DNA of 64,000 nucleotides from Staphylococcus equorum (GCF_029024965.1 NZ_CP118982.1:2232001-2296000); one strand, 5' to 3'. Shown: positions 44,906 through 53,596, counted from the stretch's first letter. The notes: generated by a model not told the origin, from the letters alone. Made by a program: numbers and translations.

Positions 44906-45604
44906 CTACGCATATTGATTTAATATTCCTAGAACGTCATTCGCGTTATCTACAATATGGTCAGCTTTATTAAGTTCTTGTTCTAATCCTACGCCCGTTA
45001 GTACAGCAATCTTAAGGCCTAACTTAGCATTTACACCTGTTTGTATATCATTGGCGGTATCACCCACGATGATTACATCTTGTGGTGATACGTCGTAGTT
45101 GTTAAACAAGGGATTAAGCACTTCTGGATTAGGCTTTTCAACTGCATTAGCCTCCGTAGATATGACTACATCAAAGAAATGATCAAATTGAGTTACTTCT
45201 AAAAATTGTTCTACGCCTTTTTTAGAATCACTTGTTACTATACCCATTTTATAACCTTGGTTTTGTAGCGTCTCCAACGTTTCATAAATACCTTCTACCA
45301 GAACATTTTCTGGCACTCTATTATCAACAAGTGTTTGGCTCCTTTTTTGTGCCCACTTCGAAACGTCCTGACCAGCAATATCACATAACGCTTTGACCAT
45401 TTCTTCTAAAGCGCCTGAAGCCATTATTGTGCCAGGTTGAATTTCTCCATCTACGATACCTAAATGCTTATATGCTGCATCTATATCATGTATATCGTCC
45501 TTGTATGCTTCCATAAAATCGTCGACGAGTTGTAAGCCAATCTTCATCCAACTACCGTCAAAATATATTAACGTGCCATCTTTATCAAATAAAATCCATT
45601 TCAT
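44906..45604 (-). CDS. HAD-superfamily phosphatase, phosphoglycolate phosphatase-like
   Basis: 232 residues: motif I KWILFDKDGTLIYFDGSWM, a helical C1 cap, MGIVTSDSKKGVEQFL with the motif II Ser/Thr, EKPNPEVLNPLF with motif III Lys, and VIIVGDTANDIQTGVNAKLG motif IV. It removes phosphate from a small metabolite such as phosphoglycolate or a nucleotide. AGGAGC precedes the ATG. The substrate is unknown. Confidence 0.9.
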   Translation of the reverse strand: MKWILFDKDGTLIYFDGSWMKIGLQLVDDFMEAYKDDIHDIDAAYKHLGIVDGEIQPGTIMASGALEEMVKALCDIAGQDVSKWAQKRSQTLVDNRVPENVLVEGIYETLETLQNQGYKMGIVTSDSKKGVEQFLEVTQFDHFFDVVISTEANAVEKPNPEVLNPLFNNYDVSPQDVIIVGDTANDIQTGVNAKLGLKIAVLTGVGLEQELNKADHIVDNANDVLGILNQYA

Positions 45605-45824
45605 CGCTTGAACAGCTCCTATGTAATAACTTCATACTAAATTATATCGCACTTTATTTTAATATAAAGATATAGCGCTAAACAAATAATGAAACTGAGA
45701 GAATAATATTATTAAATTCAATGTTTTAGAGAACGTTGAAAAAACATCTCTTTATGTTAATATTATTTCAAAGTTAAGTTAATTTTTTCTTGATATTTAA
45801 TTTTTATAAAAAGGAAGATGATAT

Positions 45825-46040
45825 ATGATATATCTATTCGTAATCATTGTAGTCGCAACGTTAATTGGCATGTTTTTTTTAAAGAGACAAAAGCCTACGT
45901 CTCCCAAAAGTTGGCTTAAGGGCATTGGATTAATTATTCTTTCTATCATCATTGTAAATGGCTTTTATCATATAGATGAAATTTTAAACGGTGCTAAGAA
46001 AGAGCAAGAAGATATTCAAAATAGACAAAACCCAAAATAA
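45825..46040 (+). CDS. Small two-helix membrane protein
   Basis: 71 residues: a hydrophobic first helix IYLFVIIVVATLIGMFFL, a Lys/Arg-rich loop KRQKPTSPKSWLK, a second helix GIGLIILSIIIVNGFYHI and a charged tail KKEQEDIQNRQNPK. AAGGAAGATGAT precedes the ATG. No family is recognised. It may be a membrane modulator peptide. A GTATCACTG hairpin follows immediately. Confidence 0.7.
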   Translation: MIYLFVIIVVATLIGMFFLKRQKPTSPKSWLKGIGLIILSIIIVNGFYHIDEILNGAKKEQEDIQNRQNPK

Positions 46041-46075
46041 AAAGTATCACTGCAATAATTACAGTGATACCTAAG
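46041..46075 (-). terminator. GTATCACTG hairpin after the small membrane gene
   Basis: GTATCACTG pairs with CAGTGATAC. The T run (TTTTTATTTT) is on the minus strand, so it terminates minus-strand transcription from 46220 better than the plus-strand gene. Confidence 0.7.
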
Positions 46076-46219
46076 CTTTCTAAAAGCTCATATTTTTAAA
46101 TAATTTTCATACATTGATTATAAGACAAGTTTATGGATTTAAATAATCAAGAAAACCTTCTTTGTCACTTTAAGAAGCTTTGTGTCAAAATCGAACGTTT
46201 TTAACTTTAAAGATTTTAT

Positions 46220-46432
46220 CTATTTTTTATTCGTCTGTATAATAACAGATAAAATTATGGTTAAAATAAATATCAGTATAGTTGTAAAAATAATAATTTT
46301 ATTATTAGGATTTTTATCTTCTTGCTCATCATATTCTTCTAATTCTTTAATTCTTTGCTCGTCTATTTCAACTTCTTCTCTTGAGCCTAGCTCATTATCT
46401 AAGATATAGGGTTGTTGGTCTTTTACTTTCAT
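46220..46432 (-). CDS. Small tail-anchored membrane protein, unknown
   Basis: 70 residues: a charged, Glu-rich cytosolic part (residues 1-45, including EEVEIDEQRIKELEEYDEQE) and one C-terminal membrane helix IIIFTTILIFILTIILSVII followed by QTNKK. AAGGAG lies 9 nt before the ATG. The topology resembles tail-anchored small proteins. No family is recognised. It lies downstream of another short unknown gene on the same strand. Confidence 0.65.
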   Translation of the reverse strand: MKVKDQQPYILDNELGSREEVEIDEQRIKELEEYDEQEDKNPNNKIIIFTTILIFILTIILSVIIQTNKK

Positions 46433-46460
46433 AAATTTTTTCTCCTTATTATTAGAATAG

Positions 46461-46496
46461 CAAAGACACCTAAATCTTTAGGTGTCTCAGTTTTTT
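46461..46496. terminator. Perfect AGACACCTAAA hairpin between two small genes
   Basis: AGACACCTAAA pairs with TTTAGGTGTCT and is followed on the plus strand by CAG and six T residues. On the minus strand the tail is TTTGC, so it is weaker there. Confidence 0.65.
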
Positions 46497-46510
46497 AAAT
46501 TTCATTTTTA

Positions 46511-46810
46511 TTACATTCGGCTAAGCAGTTCTTTTTTTATAATAATCAAAGCATGGTTACCTTTTGAGTTGATGTTTTCCTGAGCATTTAGTATTAATAG
46601 ATCAATTAAATCGTCGTTATCTTTTTGACTTATTTCGTCTTTGAATTGATCAATATTTTCTATTAAAATTTTTTGATTGGGTTGCTGCTTGTCTATAGTG
46701 TAATACTGGTCAGCGCCCAAACCACCCTCTTCAATCATTTTCGATATTTCATTAGATCGTGTTTCATTTGTTTTGCTTATTTCTATTTCTTTTTTATCAG
46801 AGTTAACCAT
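46511..46810 (-). CDS. Small acidic soluble protein, unknown
   Basis: 99 residues from ATG 46810, which has GGGGGG 7 nt upstream. The longer reading frame has no site. Charged, predicted helical: MVNSDKKEIEISKTNETRSN, then GLGADQYYTIDKQQPNQ, KDNDDLIDLLILNAQENINS and ALIIIKKELLSRM. No family is recognised. The DKQQP string echoes KDQQP near the start of the neighbouring 70-residue protein, which may be chance. Confidence 0.65.
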   Translation of the reverse strand: MVNSDKKEIEISKTNETRSNEISKMIEEGGLGADQYYTIDKQQPNQKILIENIDQFKDEISQKDNDDLIDLLILNAQENINSKGNHALIIIKKELLSRM

Positions 46811-46958
46811 TACTATCCCCCCTATATGCCCATCATACACAGTGTAATAATACATATTTAAAATAACAATAACTCTGCTCACTAACAATTTACTGAGGGT
46901 TTAATAAATGACATTCTTAGTATCGCTTACATAGATGGTTATTATTAGAATTCATATC

Positions 46959-46994
46959 AAAGAGGCACCATTGGTTGACCAAGGTGCCTCTTAA
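46959..46994 (-). terminator. AAGAGGCACC hairpin after mntH
   Basis: AAGAGGCACC-TTGG pairs with CCAA-GGTGCCTCTT. It lies about 80 bp beyond the mntH stop, in the gap 46811-47077. Confidence 0.65.
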
Positions 46995-47077
46995 TCGTTT
47001 CAAAAACAAATTTCATCTTAATAAGGATTGTTTATGAAAGTCTGACGAACATCAAATTTTTTAATTTTAATGAATTT

Positions 47078-48400
47078 TTATAAAAACTCATTAAATGTTT
47101 CTATAATTAGATATATATTCAATATACTTAATATGATTGTTAAAATCCAAGCAATAATATTAACCCATGTTTTATTTGTAAATTCTTTTCCCATTATTTT
47201 AGGGTTATTGGTTGCTAACGTTAAAGGAATAATACTAAAGGGTAATGCAATACTTAAAAACACTTGTGTGAAAATTAATAGATCCTCAATTTTAGAAGTA
47301 CTTGAACCATATAACCATAAACAGATGAATACAGGAACCACAGCGATTAGTCTAGTGACTAATCTTCTTGCCCATTGAGGAATTCTTATATTTAAAAACC
47401 CTTCCATGACAATTTGTCCTGATAATGTGCCCGTAATGGTTGAATTTTGCCCTGAAGCTAGCAAAGCTATGGCAAATAATGTACTCATAACAGCACCACC
47501 TATAGCTCCTGCAAAATCCGATTCTCGTAAAGCATTATATAAATCATAAAATCGTCCTAAGTCTTCACCATTACCAAAGAATAGAGCGGCACCTAATATT
47601 AAAATCAAACAATTAATAATAAACGCAATTGAAAGTTGTATATGTGAATCAATAATAGCGTATTTAATAGCCTCTTTTTTCTTAGCTTTACTTTCACGTA
47701 TGTAGTTACGTGATTGAACAATTGAAGAATGCAAATACAAATTATGAGGCATGATTGTCGCACCAATGATACCTAAAGCTATGTATAACACACCATTGTT
47801 AGTAGCTATTTCTGTACTTGGAATAAAGCCACCTAAAACAGCACTCCATTCTGGAGAAGCAAAGTAAACTTCAAATACAAAGATAAAAAGAACTGTAAAA
47901 ATTAATACACCTACGATAGCTTCAATCTTTCTAAAGCCAAATTTAATAATTACTAGTAAAAGTAAAACATCTAATACAGTAATAGTTACTCCCACTACTA
48001 AAGGTATATCAAAAAGTAGATTTAATGCTATCGCACTACCAATGACCTCTGCAATATCTGTAGCCATAATTGCTAACTCTGTAACAATCCAAGCTGCTAT
48101 CGACAACGGCTTATTACTTATGTGTTTAGTTACTTGAGCTAAGTCCATACCACTCGCAATACCTAAACGAGCGCACATACTTTGAAGTAACATGGCTGAT
48201 AAGCTCGATAATAATATTATAAATAATAATGTATATCCAAATTGTGCTCCTCCTGCCATTGAAGTAATCCAATTACCTGGATCCATATAGCCTACGGCAA
48301 CAAGAAGGCCAGGGCCTAGATACATTATTAGTTTCTTGATACCATTTGCTTCGCTATCAAAAGAAACTTTTCCATTTATTTCTTCTAAACTTTTCTTCAC
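47078..48400 (-). CDS. mntH: Mn(II)/Fe(II) transporter of the Nramp family
   Basis: 440 residues with eleven membrane helices. The metal-binding motifs are intact: [20 protein letters not shown] in helix 1 (DPGN) and [18 protein letters not shown] in helix 6 (MPH). Proton-coupled manganese uptake. The start is GTG 48400, with GAGGAG 9 nt upstream. The ATG at 48424 precedes that site and belongs to the leader. A DtxR/MntR-type operator overlaps the promoter. Confidence 0.94.
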   Translation of the reverse strand: MKKSLEEINGKVSFDSEANGIKKLIMYLGPGLLVAVGYMDPGNWITSMAGGAQFGYTLLFIILLSSLSAMLLQSMCARLGIASGMDLAQVTKHISNKPLSIAAWIVTELAIMATDIAEVIGSAIALNLLFDIPLVVGVTITVLDVLLLLVIIKFGFRKIEAIVGVLIFTVLFIFVFEVYFASPEWSAVLGGFIPSTEIATNNGVLYIALGIIGATIMPHNLYLHSSIVQSRNYIRESKAKKKEAIKYAIIDSHIQLSIAFIINCLILILGAALFFGNGEDLGRFYDLYNALRESDFAGAIGGAVMSTLFAIALLASGQNSTITGTLSGQIVMEGFLNIRIPQWARRLVTRLIAVVPVFICLWLYGSSTSKIEDLLIFTQVFLSIALPFSIIPLTLATNNPKIMGKEFTNKTWVNIIAWILTIILSILNIYLIIETFNEFL

Positions 48401-48441
48401 TTTAAAAATCTCCTCATTGAACATTAAATTTATCAATGAAT

Positions 48442-48469
48442 ATTATAGTATGAATTAGGTAAACCTAAA
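48442..48469 (-). promoter_or_regulatory. mntH promoter with overlapping MntR/SirR-type operator
   Basis: TTAGGTAAACCTAA (48455-48468) is a palindrome of the DtxR-family type used by staphylococcal MntR/SirR. It overlaps the -35 box and spacer of the promoter TTTAGG-N16-TATAAT read on the minus strand (48469-48442). Manganese-bound repressor would block it. Confidence 0.75.
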
Positions 48470-48522
48470 AATTATTTTTCTTATAATTAAACTTTTAGTT
48501 GTTTAATTTCTGATGATTTTAA

Positions 48523-48680
48523 TTAATCTTTGCCTATTATTTTTAAACGACCTTTTATATTAGACTTCTTATTACCTTTCAGAAAATAAGTTGCTATTGA
48601 ACCCGTTATCATTCCAACTAAACCAATACCAAAAAACATCAGATAAACACTTGTTTGATATCGCGGTCTAAGGTTTATGA
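48523..48680 (-). pseudogene. Possible membrane-protein remnant between mntH and the SDR operon
   Basis: An open minus-strand stretch ends at TAA 48525-48523. It reads RPRYQTSVYLMFFGIGLVGM, ITGSIATYFLKGNKKSNIKG and RLKIIGKD: one membrane helix and a basic tail. No ribosome site is present and the frame is closed upstream inside the SDR promoter. Decayed gene or chance frame. Confidence 0.3.
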
Positions 48681-48681
48681 T
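48651..48681 (+). promoter_or_regulatory. MerR-type promoter of the SDR operon
   Basis: TTGTTT (48651-48656), a 19-bp spacer, TATGAT (48676-48681). The 19-bp spacer and the half-site CTAAGGTTTATGAT resemble promoters activated by AdhR-type MerR proteins, one of which ends this operon. Confidence 0.45.
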
Positions 48682-48710
48682 TGAAATATATTCAAAGGAG
48701 GTTATATAAT

Positions 48711-49469
48711 ATGGGTAAATTTAATAGTTTAGAAGACAAAGTTGTAGTTATTGCTGGTGGTGCTAAGAACCTTGGTGGCTTATTAAGTACTACTTACGCT
48801 AAAGATGGGGCTAAATTAGTAATCCATTATCATGATGAAAAGTCTTTAGATGATGCTAAAGCTACACTTTCAAAAGTTGAAGAGTTAGGTGGAGAAGGTA
48901 CATTATTTTCTGGTGATTTAACTAAGGTTAGTAATGTCCAAGCTTTATTTCAACATGCTGAAGAGACGTTTGGAAAAGTTGATATTGCAATAAATACAGT
49001 AGGAAAAGTACTTAAAAAACCTATTTCAGAAACGACTGAAGAAGAGTTCGATAGTATGGCAGATATCAATGCAAAGTCAGCTTATTTCTTTATTAAATAT
49101 GCTGAAAAGTCTATGAATGATAATGGTAAGATTATCACTCTAGCCACTGCATTACTTGCTGCTTATACAGGATTTTATTCAACTTACGCTGGAGGAAAAG
49201 CGCCTGTCGAGCATTATACACGCGCAGCATCATCAGAGTTTATGGATAGAGGCATTTCTGTTAATGCGGTGGCACCTGGACCAATGGACACACCTTTCTT
49301 CTATCCTCAAGAAGGCGAAGATGCTGTGGCATTCCATAAATCCCAAGCACTTCATAATCAACTTACAAATATAGAAGACATCGCGCCAATTATTACTTTC
49401 TTAACTTTAGATGGTTGGTGGATAAATGGACAAACATTATTTGCAAATGGCGGTTATACGACACGCTAG
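48711..49469 (+). CDS. Short-chain dehydrogenase/reductase
   Basis: 252 residues of the classical SDR family: cofactor loop VVIAGGAKNLGGLLSTTYAK, INTVGKV in place of the usual NNAG, and the catalytic YSTYAGGKAPVEHY (Tyr-x-x-x-Lys). The C-terminus is GWWINGQTLFANGGYTTR. It oxidises or reduces an alcohol or carbonyl with NAD(P)H. Start ATG 48711 follows AAAGGAGG by 8 nt. The longer ORF has no such site. First gene of SDR-106 aa-merR. Confidence 0.9.
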   Translation: MGKFNSLEDKVVVIAGGAKNLGGLLSTTYAKDGAKLVIHYHDEKSLDDAKATLSKVEELGGEGTLFSGDLTKVSNVQALFQHAEETFGKVDIAINTVGKVLKKPISETTEEEFDSMADINAKSAYFFIKYAEKSMNDNGKIITLATALLAAYTGFYSTYAGGKAPVEHYTRAASSEFMDRGISVNAVAPGPMDTPFFYPQEGEDAVAFHKSQALHNQLTNIEDIAPIITFLTLDGWWINGQTLFANGGYTTR

Positions 49470-49501
49470 TTAACTTTAAAGAATAAGGAGGTCATTTTGA
49501 T

Positions 49502-49822
49502 ATGTATTACTTTTTAGCAATATTTAAAGAAAATGAAACAGATATTAAGATTATTACGGAAGAAAAGGTCATAGATGATAAGAACGTATCTTTGCCAAGT
49601 AATAATTACGTTAAATCTTTAGCTGAAGAAATAATTGAGCTATCTCATCAAAATAATTTATTCCATAATGACATTAAACGAATTGGTTTAAAAATAGATG
49701 ATCCTGAACTCATTGGTTATAACACTGTGGAGTCATTAAAGAGTGATATGGTATCAACATTTGGGTTTGAAGCTATTATCCATAATGACTATGAAGATTT
49801 ACTAGTTCAACTTATTAAATAG
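49502..49822 (+). CDS. Unknown 106-residue protein of the SDR operon
   Basis: 106 residues, mixed alpha/beta, acidic: MYYFLAIFKENETDIKIITE, VSLPSNNYVKSLAEEIIELS, HNDIKRIGLKIDDPELIGYN and SDMVSTFGFEAIIH. No motif is recognised. AATAAGGAGGTC lies upstream. It stands 32 bp after the SDR stop and is followed at once by a terminator, so it is co-expressed with the dehydrogenase. Confidence 0.75.
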   Translation: MYYFLAIFKENETDIKIITEEKVIDDKNVSLPSNNYVKSLAEEIIELSHQNNLFHNDIKRIGLKIDDPELIGYNTVESLKSDMVSTFGFEAIIHNDYEDLLVQLIK

Positions 49823-49825
49823 ACC

Positions 49826-49858
49826 AAAAAGGTGACTTTATAAAGTCACCTTTTTTAG
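49826..49858 (+). terminator. Terminator between the SDR operon and merR
   Basis: AAAAAGGTGACTT pairs with AAGTCACCTTTTTT in 33 bp. The merR ribosome site (AGGAGG, 49857-49862) begins inside the final T/A tail, leaving no room for a promoter in between. Confidence 0.9.
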
Positions 49859-49868
49859 GAGGTAAATT

Positions 49869-50216
49869 ATGCAAGTAAAGCAAGTAGCCGATAATTTAGG
49901 CATCAGTGAACATACTATTCGATACTATGACAAAGCAGGGCTTTTTCCATTTGTTACCAGAAATAAGAATGGCTATAGAGATTTTTCAGTAGAAGACCTA
50001 TATTGGATTGAATTTATAAAATGTATGCGTCAGACACATATGCCTGTATCAAAGTTAAAAGAAATTGCTGAATTGTATCATCAAGGAAGTTCTACTAAAA
50101 TGAAACGTAAAGATATATTTTTAAAACACCAAAAAAATCTAATAGAACAAAAAAGACTTATAGATGAAGGTCTTCAAACGTTAGAAGAAAAATTTAAGTT
50201 GTTAGAAAGCGAATAA
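49869..50216 (+). CDS. MerR-family regulator (AdhR-like)
   Basis: 115 residues: HTH with QVKQVADNLGISEHTIRYYD and KAGLFPFVTRNKNGYRDFS, YWIEFIKCMRQTHMPVSKLK, then a dimerising coiled coil ending LEEKFKLLESE. Short MerR proteins of this kind respond to aldehydes and activate dehydrogenase genes. AGGAGG lies 6 nt before the ATG. Expression must come from read-through of the terminator just upstream. Probable regulator of the SDR operon. Confidence 0.88.
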   Translation: MQVKQVADNLGISEHTIRYYDKAGLFPFVTRNKNGYRDFSVEDLYWIEFIKCMRQTHMPVSKLKEIAELYHQGSSTKMKRKDIFLKHQKNLIEQKRLIDEGLQTLEEKFKLLESE

Positions 50217-50271
50217 GTAAAAGTATAGTATCAGAGGTGAAAATGGAGAAAATATATTGTGAAAATTTAAA

Positions 50272-50320
50272 AACGACTGAGGCACTTATAAATATTTGTT
50301 AGTGTCTCAGTCATTTTAAT
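50272..50320 (+). terminator. Terminator after merR
   Basis: GACTGAG-CACT pairs with AGTG-CTCAGTC, followed by ATTTTAAT. A modest terminator. Confidence 0.75.
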
Positions 50321-50404
50321 ACCAGAAACATACATATAATTTTTTATCTTTAATACACGGTTTACATGAAATACTTGTCCTATGATATAAATCTATCTGC
50401 TAAA

Positions 50405-51430
50405 TTATTTAGATTTATAACTACTATTTGTTATTGTACCACCTGAAACAATAACATCTTTTTCATCATAAGCTTCTTCGTTAAAAAAGTTTGTTAAGAA
50501 GCCTTTCACGCCTTTTTCTATACGTTTTTGTGCTTCTAATGTCATCCCTGAATAATGAATTGTCATCGCATTACGTGGCATCGTTCTCCAAGGATGGTCT
50601 TGAGGCGCTGGTTGTGGATACCAAACGTCGCCCGCATAACCCTGTATGTGGTTATTATTTACTAACTCTATTAAATCGTCTTTATTTACAATCTTGCCAC
50701 GTGCTGTATTGACTAAATAACTACCTTCTTTCATACGGCTTAATACATCGTAATTGAATAAATCATCTGTTTCTGAAGTTAATGGGGACAAAATTACAAT
50801 AACGTCACTTGTGGAAACTAATTCATCAAAATCAACATATTTAGAATATGGTGTATTTTCTTGGCTTGAACGTCTATAATGCTGTACTTTAACATCAAAC
50901 GGTTGTAATCTTTCAGCTACTAGCTCTCCAATTTGCCCGTATCCAAAAATACCAATTTTTTTATGTTGAAGATCATGCGCATGATTACCTACTTTAGATA
51001 AATTCCATTCCCCATTGTAAGATTGGCGGTGACCTTCCATAAAGTTACGTAATAATATTAAAACATCCATCACGGTATGTTCAGCAACACTAATTGTATT
51101 ACAACCTGTAACTTCTAATACTGTTAGATCATTTTGACTCGCTGCGTTTAAATCTATATGGTCAGAACCAACGCCAGCTGTTATAGCTAATTTAAGTTGA
51201 GACGCTTTTCTAATTCTATTTTCGTCCATATAAGCTGGTAAAAATGGAGAGCTAATAATAACCTCCATGTCTTCTAAATGCTGATCTACCTCTTCGTCGC
51301 TATTTATGACTACAAATTCATGGTCTTTATCTTCTAAAAACGATTCAATTCCTAATGCATATCTATCATTTAACAGTTGATTTTCGCTTTTTCCACTAGG
51401 ATCTGAAGGAAATAATCCAACGATTTTCAT
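50405..51430 (-). CDS. fdh: NAD-dependent formate dehydrogenase
   Basis: 341 residues of the D-2-hydroxyacid dehydrogenase family with formate dehydrogenase signatures: SSPFLPAYMDENRIRKA, LKLAITAGVGSDHIDL, VLEVTGCNTISVAEHTVMDV, the Rossmann loop KKIGIFGYGQIGE, VNTARGKIV and WYPQPAPQDHPWRTMPRNAM with TIHYSG (catalytic Gln and His). It oxidises formate to CO2 with NAD, in the cytoplasm. Start ATG 51430, since GAGGTTGAT lies upstream. Monocistronic. Confidence 0.9.
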   Translation of the reverse strand: MKIVGLFPSDPSGKSENQLLNDRYALGIESFLEDKDHEFVVINSDEEVDQHLEDMEVIISSPFLPAYMDENRIRKASQLKLAITAGVGSDHIDLNAASQNDLTVLEVTGCNTISVAEHTVMDVLILLRNFMEGHRQSYNGEWNLSKVGNHAHDLQHKKIGIFGYGQIGELVAERLQPFDVKVQHYRRSSQENTPYSKYVDFDELVSTSDVIVILSPLTSETDDLFNYDVLSRMKEGSYLVNTARGKIVNKDDLIELVNNNHIQGYAGDVWYPQPAPQDHPWRTMPRNAMTIHYSGMTLEAQKRIEKGVKGFLTNFFNEEAYDEKDVIVSGGTITNSSYKSK

Positions 51431-51694
51431 AATTATCAACCTCATTCTATAAGAGTTTATATATGTCTATTACCTTCTTCATTAATTTTAATCATATAAA
51501 AAAGATAATAGACATATTGAGACCCTATTATTCTTAGGTGTTATTTATGAGTAAGAAGTTGGATGGGGCGAAAATTTCCTCATAGTTTTAAAATATTCCC
51601 CATAATTTCAAAAAAACATATAATTTAATATATATATTTTTAATCAGATGAATATAAATTTTATTTTAAAAGTAAAAATAAAATTTTGATCTCT
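51431..51694. other. AT-rich divergent gap between fdh and the ABC exporter
   Basis: No gene is seen. It contains the fdh promoter region and leads into the ABC promoter at 51695. I see no HssR-type repeat, although the permease is HrtB-like. Confidence 0.5.
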
Positions 51695-51722
51695 TTGATT
51701 CGTGCGCAATTAGATGTACAAT
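51695..51722 (+). promoter_or_regulatory. Sigma-A promoter of the ABC exporter operon
   Basis: TTGATT (51695-51700), a 16-bp spacer containing GTGCGCAATTAG, then TACAAT (51717-51722). It lies about 40 bp before the start codon. Confidence 0.55.
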
Positions 51723-51760
51723 AATACTATTAAGAAAAATTAATTTTACAGGAGGCATAC

Positions 51761-52810
51761 ATGTTTTTAGCTTGGAATGAAATCAAAAGAAATAAATTGA
51801 AATTCAGCTTAATTATTGGTGTATTGATTATGATTAGTTATTTACTTTTTTTACTTTCTGGTTTGGCAAATGGTCTTATAAATATGAATAAAGAAGGCAT
51901 AGACAAATGGGAAGCAGATGCAATTATTCTCAACAAAGATGCAAACCAAACGGTTGAGCAATCTATCTTTGATAAAAATAAATTATCTGATAAATATGAA
52001 GAACAGACTACACTTAAACAAACAGGTGTGATTGCTTCTAATAGTAAGCAAGAAGAAAATGCCTTACTATTTGGTGTTACAGCTGATTCCTTTTTAGTAC
52101 CTAATATTATTGAAGGAAGTAATGTTAAAAACAATAATGAAGTAGTGGCAGATGCTACATTGAAAGATAAAGGGTTTCATGTTGGTGATCAATTAACTTT
52201 ATCCCAATCAGATGAAGAATTGAAAATAGTAGGTTTTAGTGAAAGTGCTAAATACAATGCCTCTCCTGTCTTATTTTCTAATAACAAGACAATAGAGAAA
52301 ATCAATCCAAAACTTACAAATGATAAGACAAACGCCATAGTCGTAAAAGACGATAAATGGGCAGATAAAAATATAAATAATGACTTAGAAGCAATAAAAA
52401 TTGATGATTTTGTAGAAAACTTACCAGGTTATCAAGCTCAAAATCTAACATTAAACTTTATGATTACATTCTTATTTGTCATATCTGCTACTGTAATTGG
52501 TATATTTTTATATGTAATAACACTTCAAAAAACAAATTTATTTGGAGTGCTTAAAGCACAAGGTTTCACTAATAGTTATTTAGCAAAAGTAGTATTAGCA
52601 CAAACTTTTATCCTATCCCTTATTGGAACGTTAATTGGTTTAGGTCTAACACTAATAACAAGCATCTTTTTACCTAATGCTGTACCAGTAATGTTTGATT
52701 TATTTACCCTCATTGTATTTGGACTTGTACTTATTTTAATTTCACTAATAGGTAGTTTGTTTTCTGTATTAACAATTAGAAAAATTGATCCATTAAAAGC
52801 TATAGGATAG
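51761..52810 (+). CDS. FtsX/MacB-type ABC transporter permease, HrtB-like
   Basis: 349 residues: a first membrane helix LKFSLIIGVLIMISYLLFLLS (within residues 14-36), a large extracytoplasmic MacB-periplasmic-like domain (residues about 45-230), then three helices with the FtsX domain (TFLFVISATVIGIFLYVITL, GVLKAQGFTNSYLAKVVLAQ, and the C-terminal IRKIDPLKAIG). Such permeases act as mechanotransmitters or heme/peptide exporters. GGAGGCATAC precedes the ATG. Pairs with the ATPase 15 bp downstream. The substrate is unknown. Confidence 0.88.
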   Translation: MFLAWNEIKRNKLKFSLIIGVLIMISYLLFLLSGLANGLINMNKEGIDKWEADAIILNKDANQTVEQSIFDKNKLSDKYEEQTTLKQTGVIASNSKQEENALLFGVTADSFLVPNIIEGSNVKNNNEVVADATLKDKGFHVGDQLTLSQSDEELKIVGFSESAKYNASPVLFSNNKTIEKINPKLTNDKTNAIVVKDDKWADKNINNDLEAIKIDDFVENLPGYQAQNLTLNFMITFLFVISATVIGIFLYVITLQKTNLFGVLKAQGFTNSYLAKVVLAQTFILSLIGTLIGLGLTLITSIFLPNAVPVMFDLFTLIVFGLVLILISLIGSLFSVLTIRKIDPLKAIG

Positions 52811-52825
52811 ATTGGAGTGTAATAA

Positions 52826-53488
52826 ATGCTAGAATTTAAAGATGTAACTAAATTTTTTCAAGACGGCGATCAAACTATTGAAGCTGTGAAATCAACAAAC
52901 TTAAAATTTGGTAAAAATGAACTTATTGCTATAGTTGGACCTTCCGGGTCTGGTAAAAGTACTTTTCTAACTATAGCTGGGGCTTTACAAACACCTAGTT
53001 CCGGAGACGTTCTTATTAACAATAAGTCGGTGTCTAAAATGAATCAAAAACAATTAGCACGTACTCGAATGGAAGAAATCGGTTTTATTCTACAAGCAAC
53101 AAACCTAGTCCCTTTTTTAAATATCGAACAACAGTTTAAACTTTTAAAGAAACAAAAAAAAGACATCTTATCTAATGAAAGTTATCAAAGTTTGATTGGA
53201 CAATTAGGATTAAATGACTTAAAACGTAAATTGCCAAGCGAAATATCTGGTGGACAAAAACAAAGAGTTGCTATCGCAAAGGCTCTCTATACCAATCCTT
53301 CTATAATATTAGCAGATGAACCTACGGCTTCGCTCGATACTGATAATGCTATGGAAGTCATGAAAATATTACAAGAACAGACTAAAAATAGAAATAAAAC
53401 TTGTATTATAGTAACTCATGACGAAAGACTAACTGCTTATTGTGATAAAATTTATCATATGAACGATGGAATACTCAATTTGAAATAA
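52826..53488 (+). CDS. LolD/MacB-type ABC transporter ATPase, HrtA-like
   Basis: 220 residues: Walker A VGPSGSGKSTFL near residue 40, a Q-loop FILQATNLVPFL, signature EISGGQKQRVAIAKA near residue 142, Walker B IILADEPTASLD and switch TCIIVTHDERLTAY. It drives the upstream permease. No two-component system or other regulator gene is adjacent, unlike typical Hrt or Bce modules. Confidence 0.92.
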   Translation: MLEFKDVTKFFQDGDQTIEAVKSTNLKFGKNELIAIVGPSGSGKSTFLTIAGALQTPSSGDVLINNKSVSKMNQKQLARTRMEEIGFILQATNLVPFLNIEQQFKLLKKQKKDILSNESYQSLIGQLGLNDLKRKLPSEISGGQKQRVAIAKALYTNPSIILADEPTASLDTDNAMEVMKILQEQTKNRNKTCIIVTHDERLTAYCDKIYHMNDGILNLK

Positions 53489-53557
53489 CTGAATAGAATA
53501 TTTTTCAACTGTAATGAATATATAATTTAACATAATTCATGGCTATTGTAAGTCATA

Positions 53558-53596
53558 TTAAAAGAGACTCCTTTTTCAATAAGGAGTCTCTTTATC
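53558..53596. terminator. Bidirectional terminator between the ABC and TspO-like genes
   Basis: AAAGAGACTCCTT pairs with AAGGAGTCTCTTT across TTTCAAT. The 53597-53758 remainder shows no supported gene. Confidence 0.85.
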
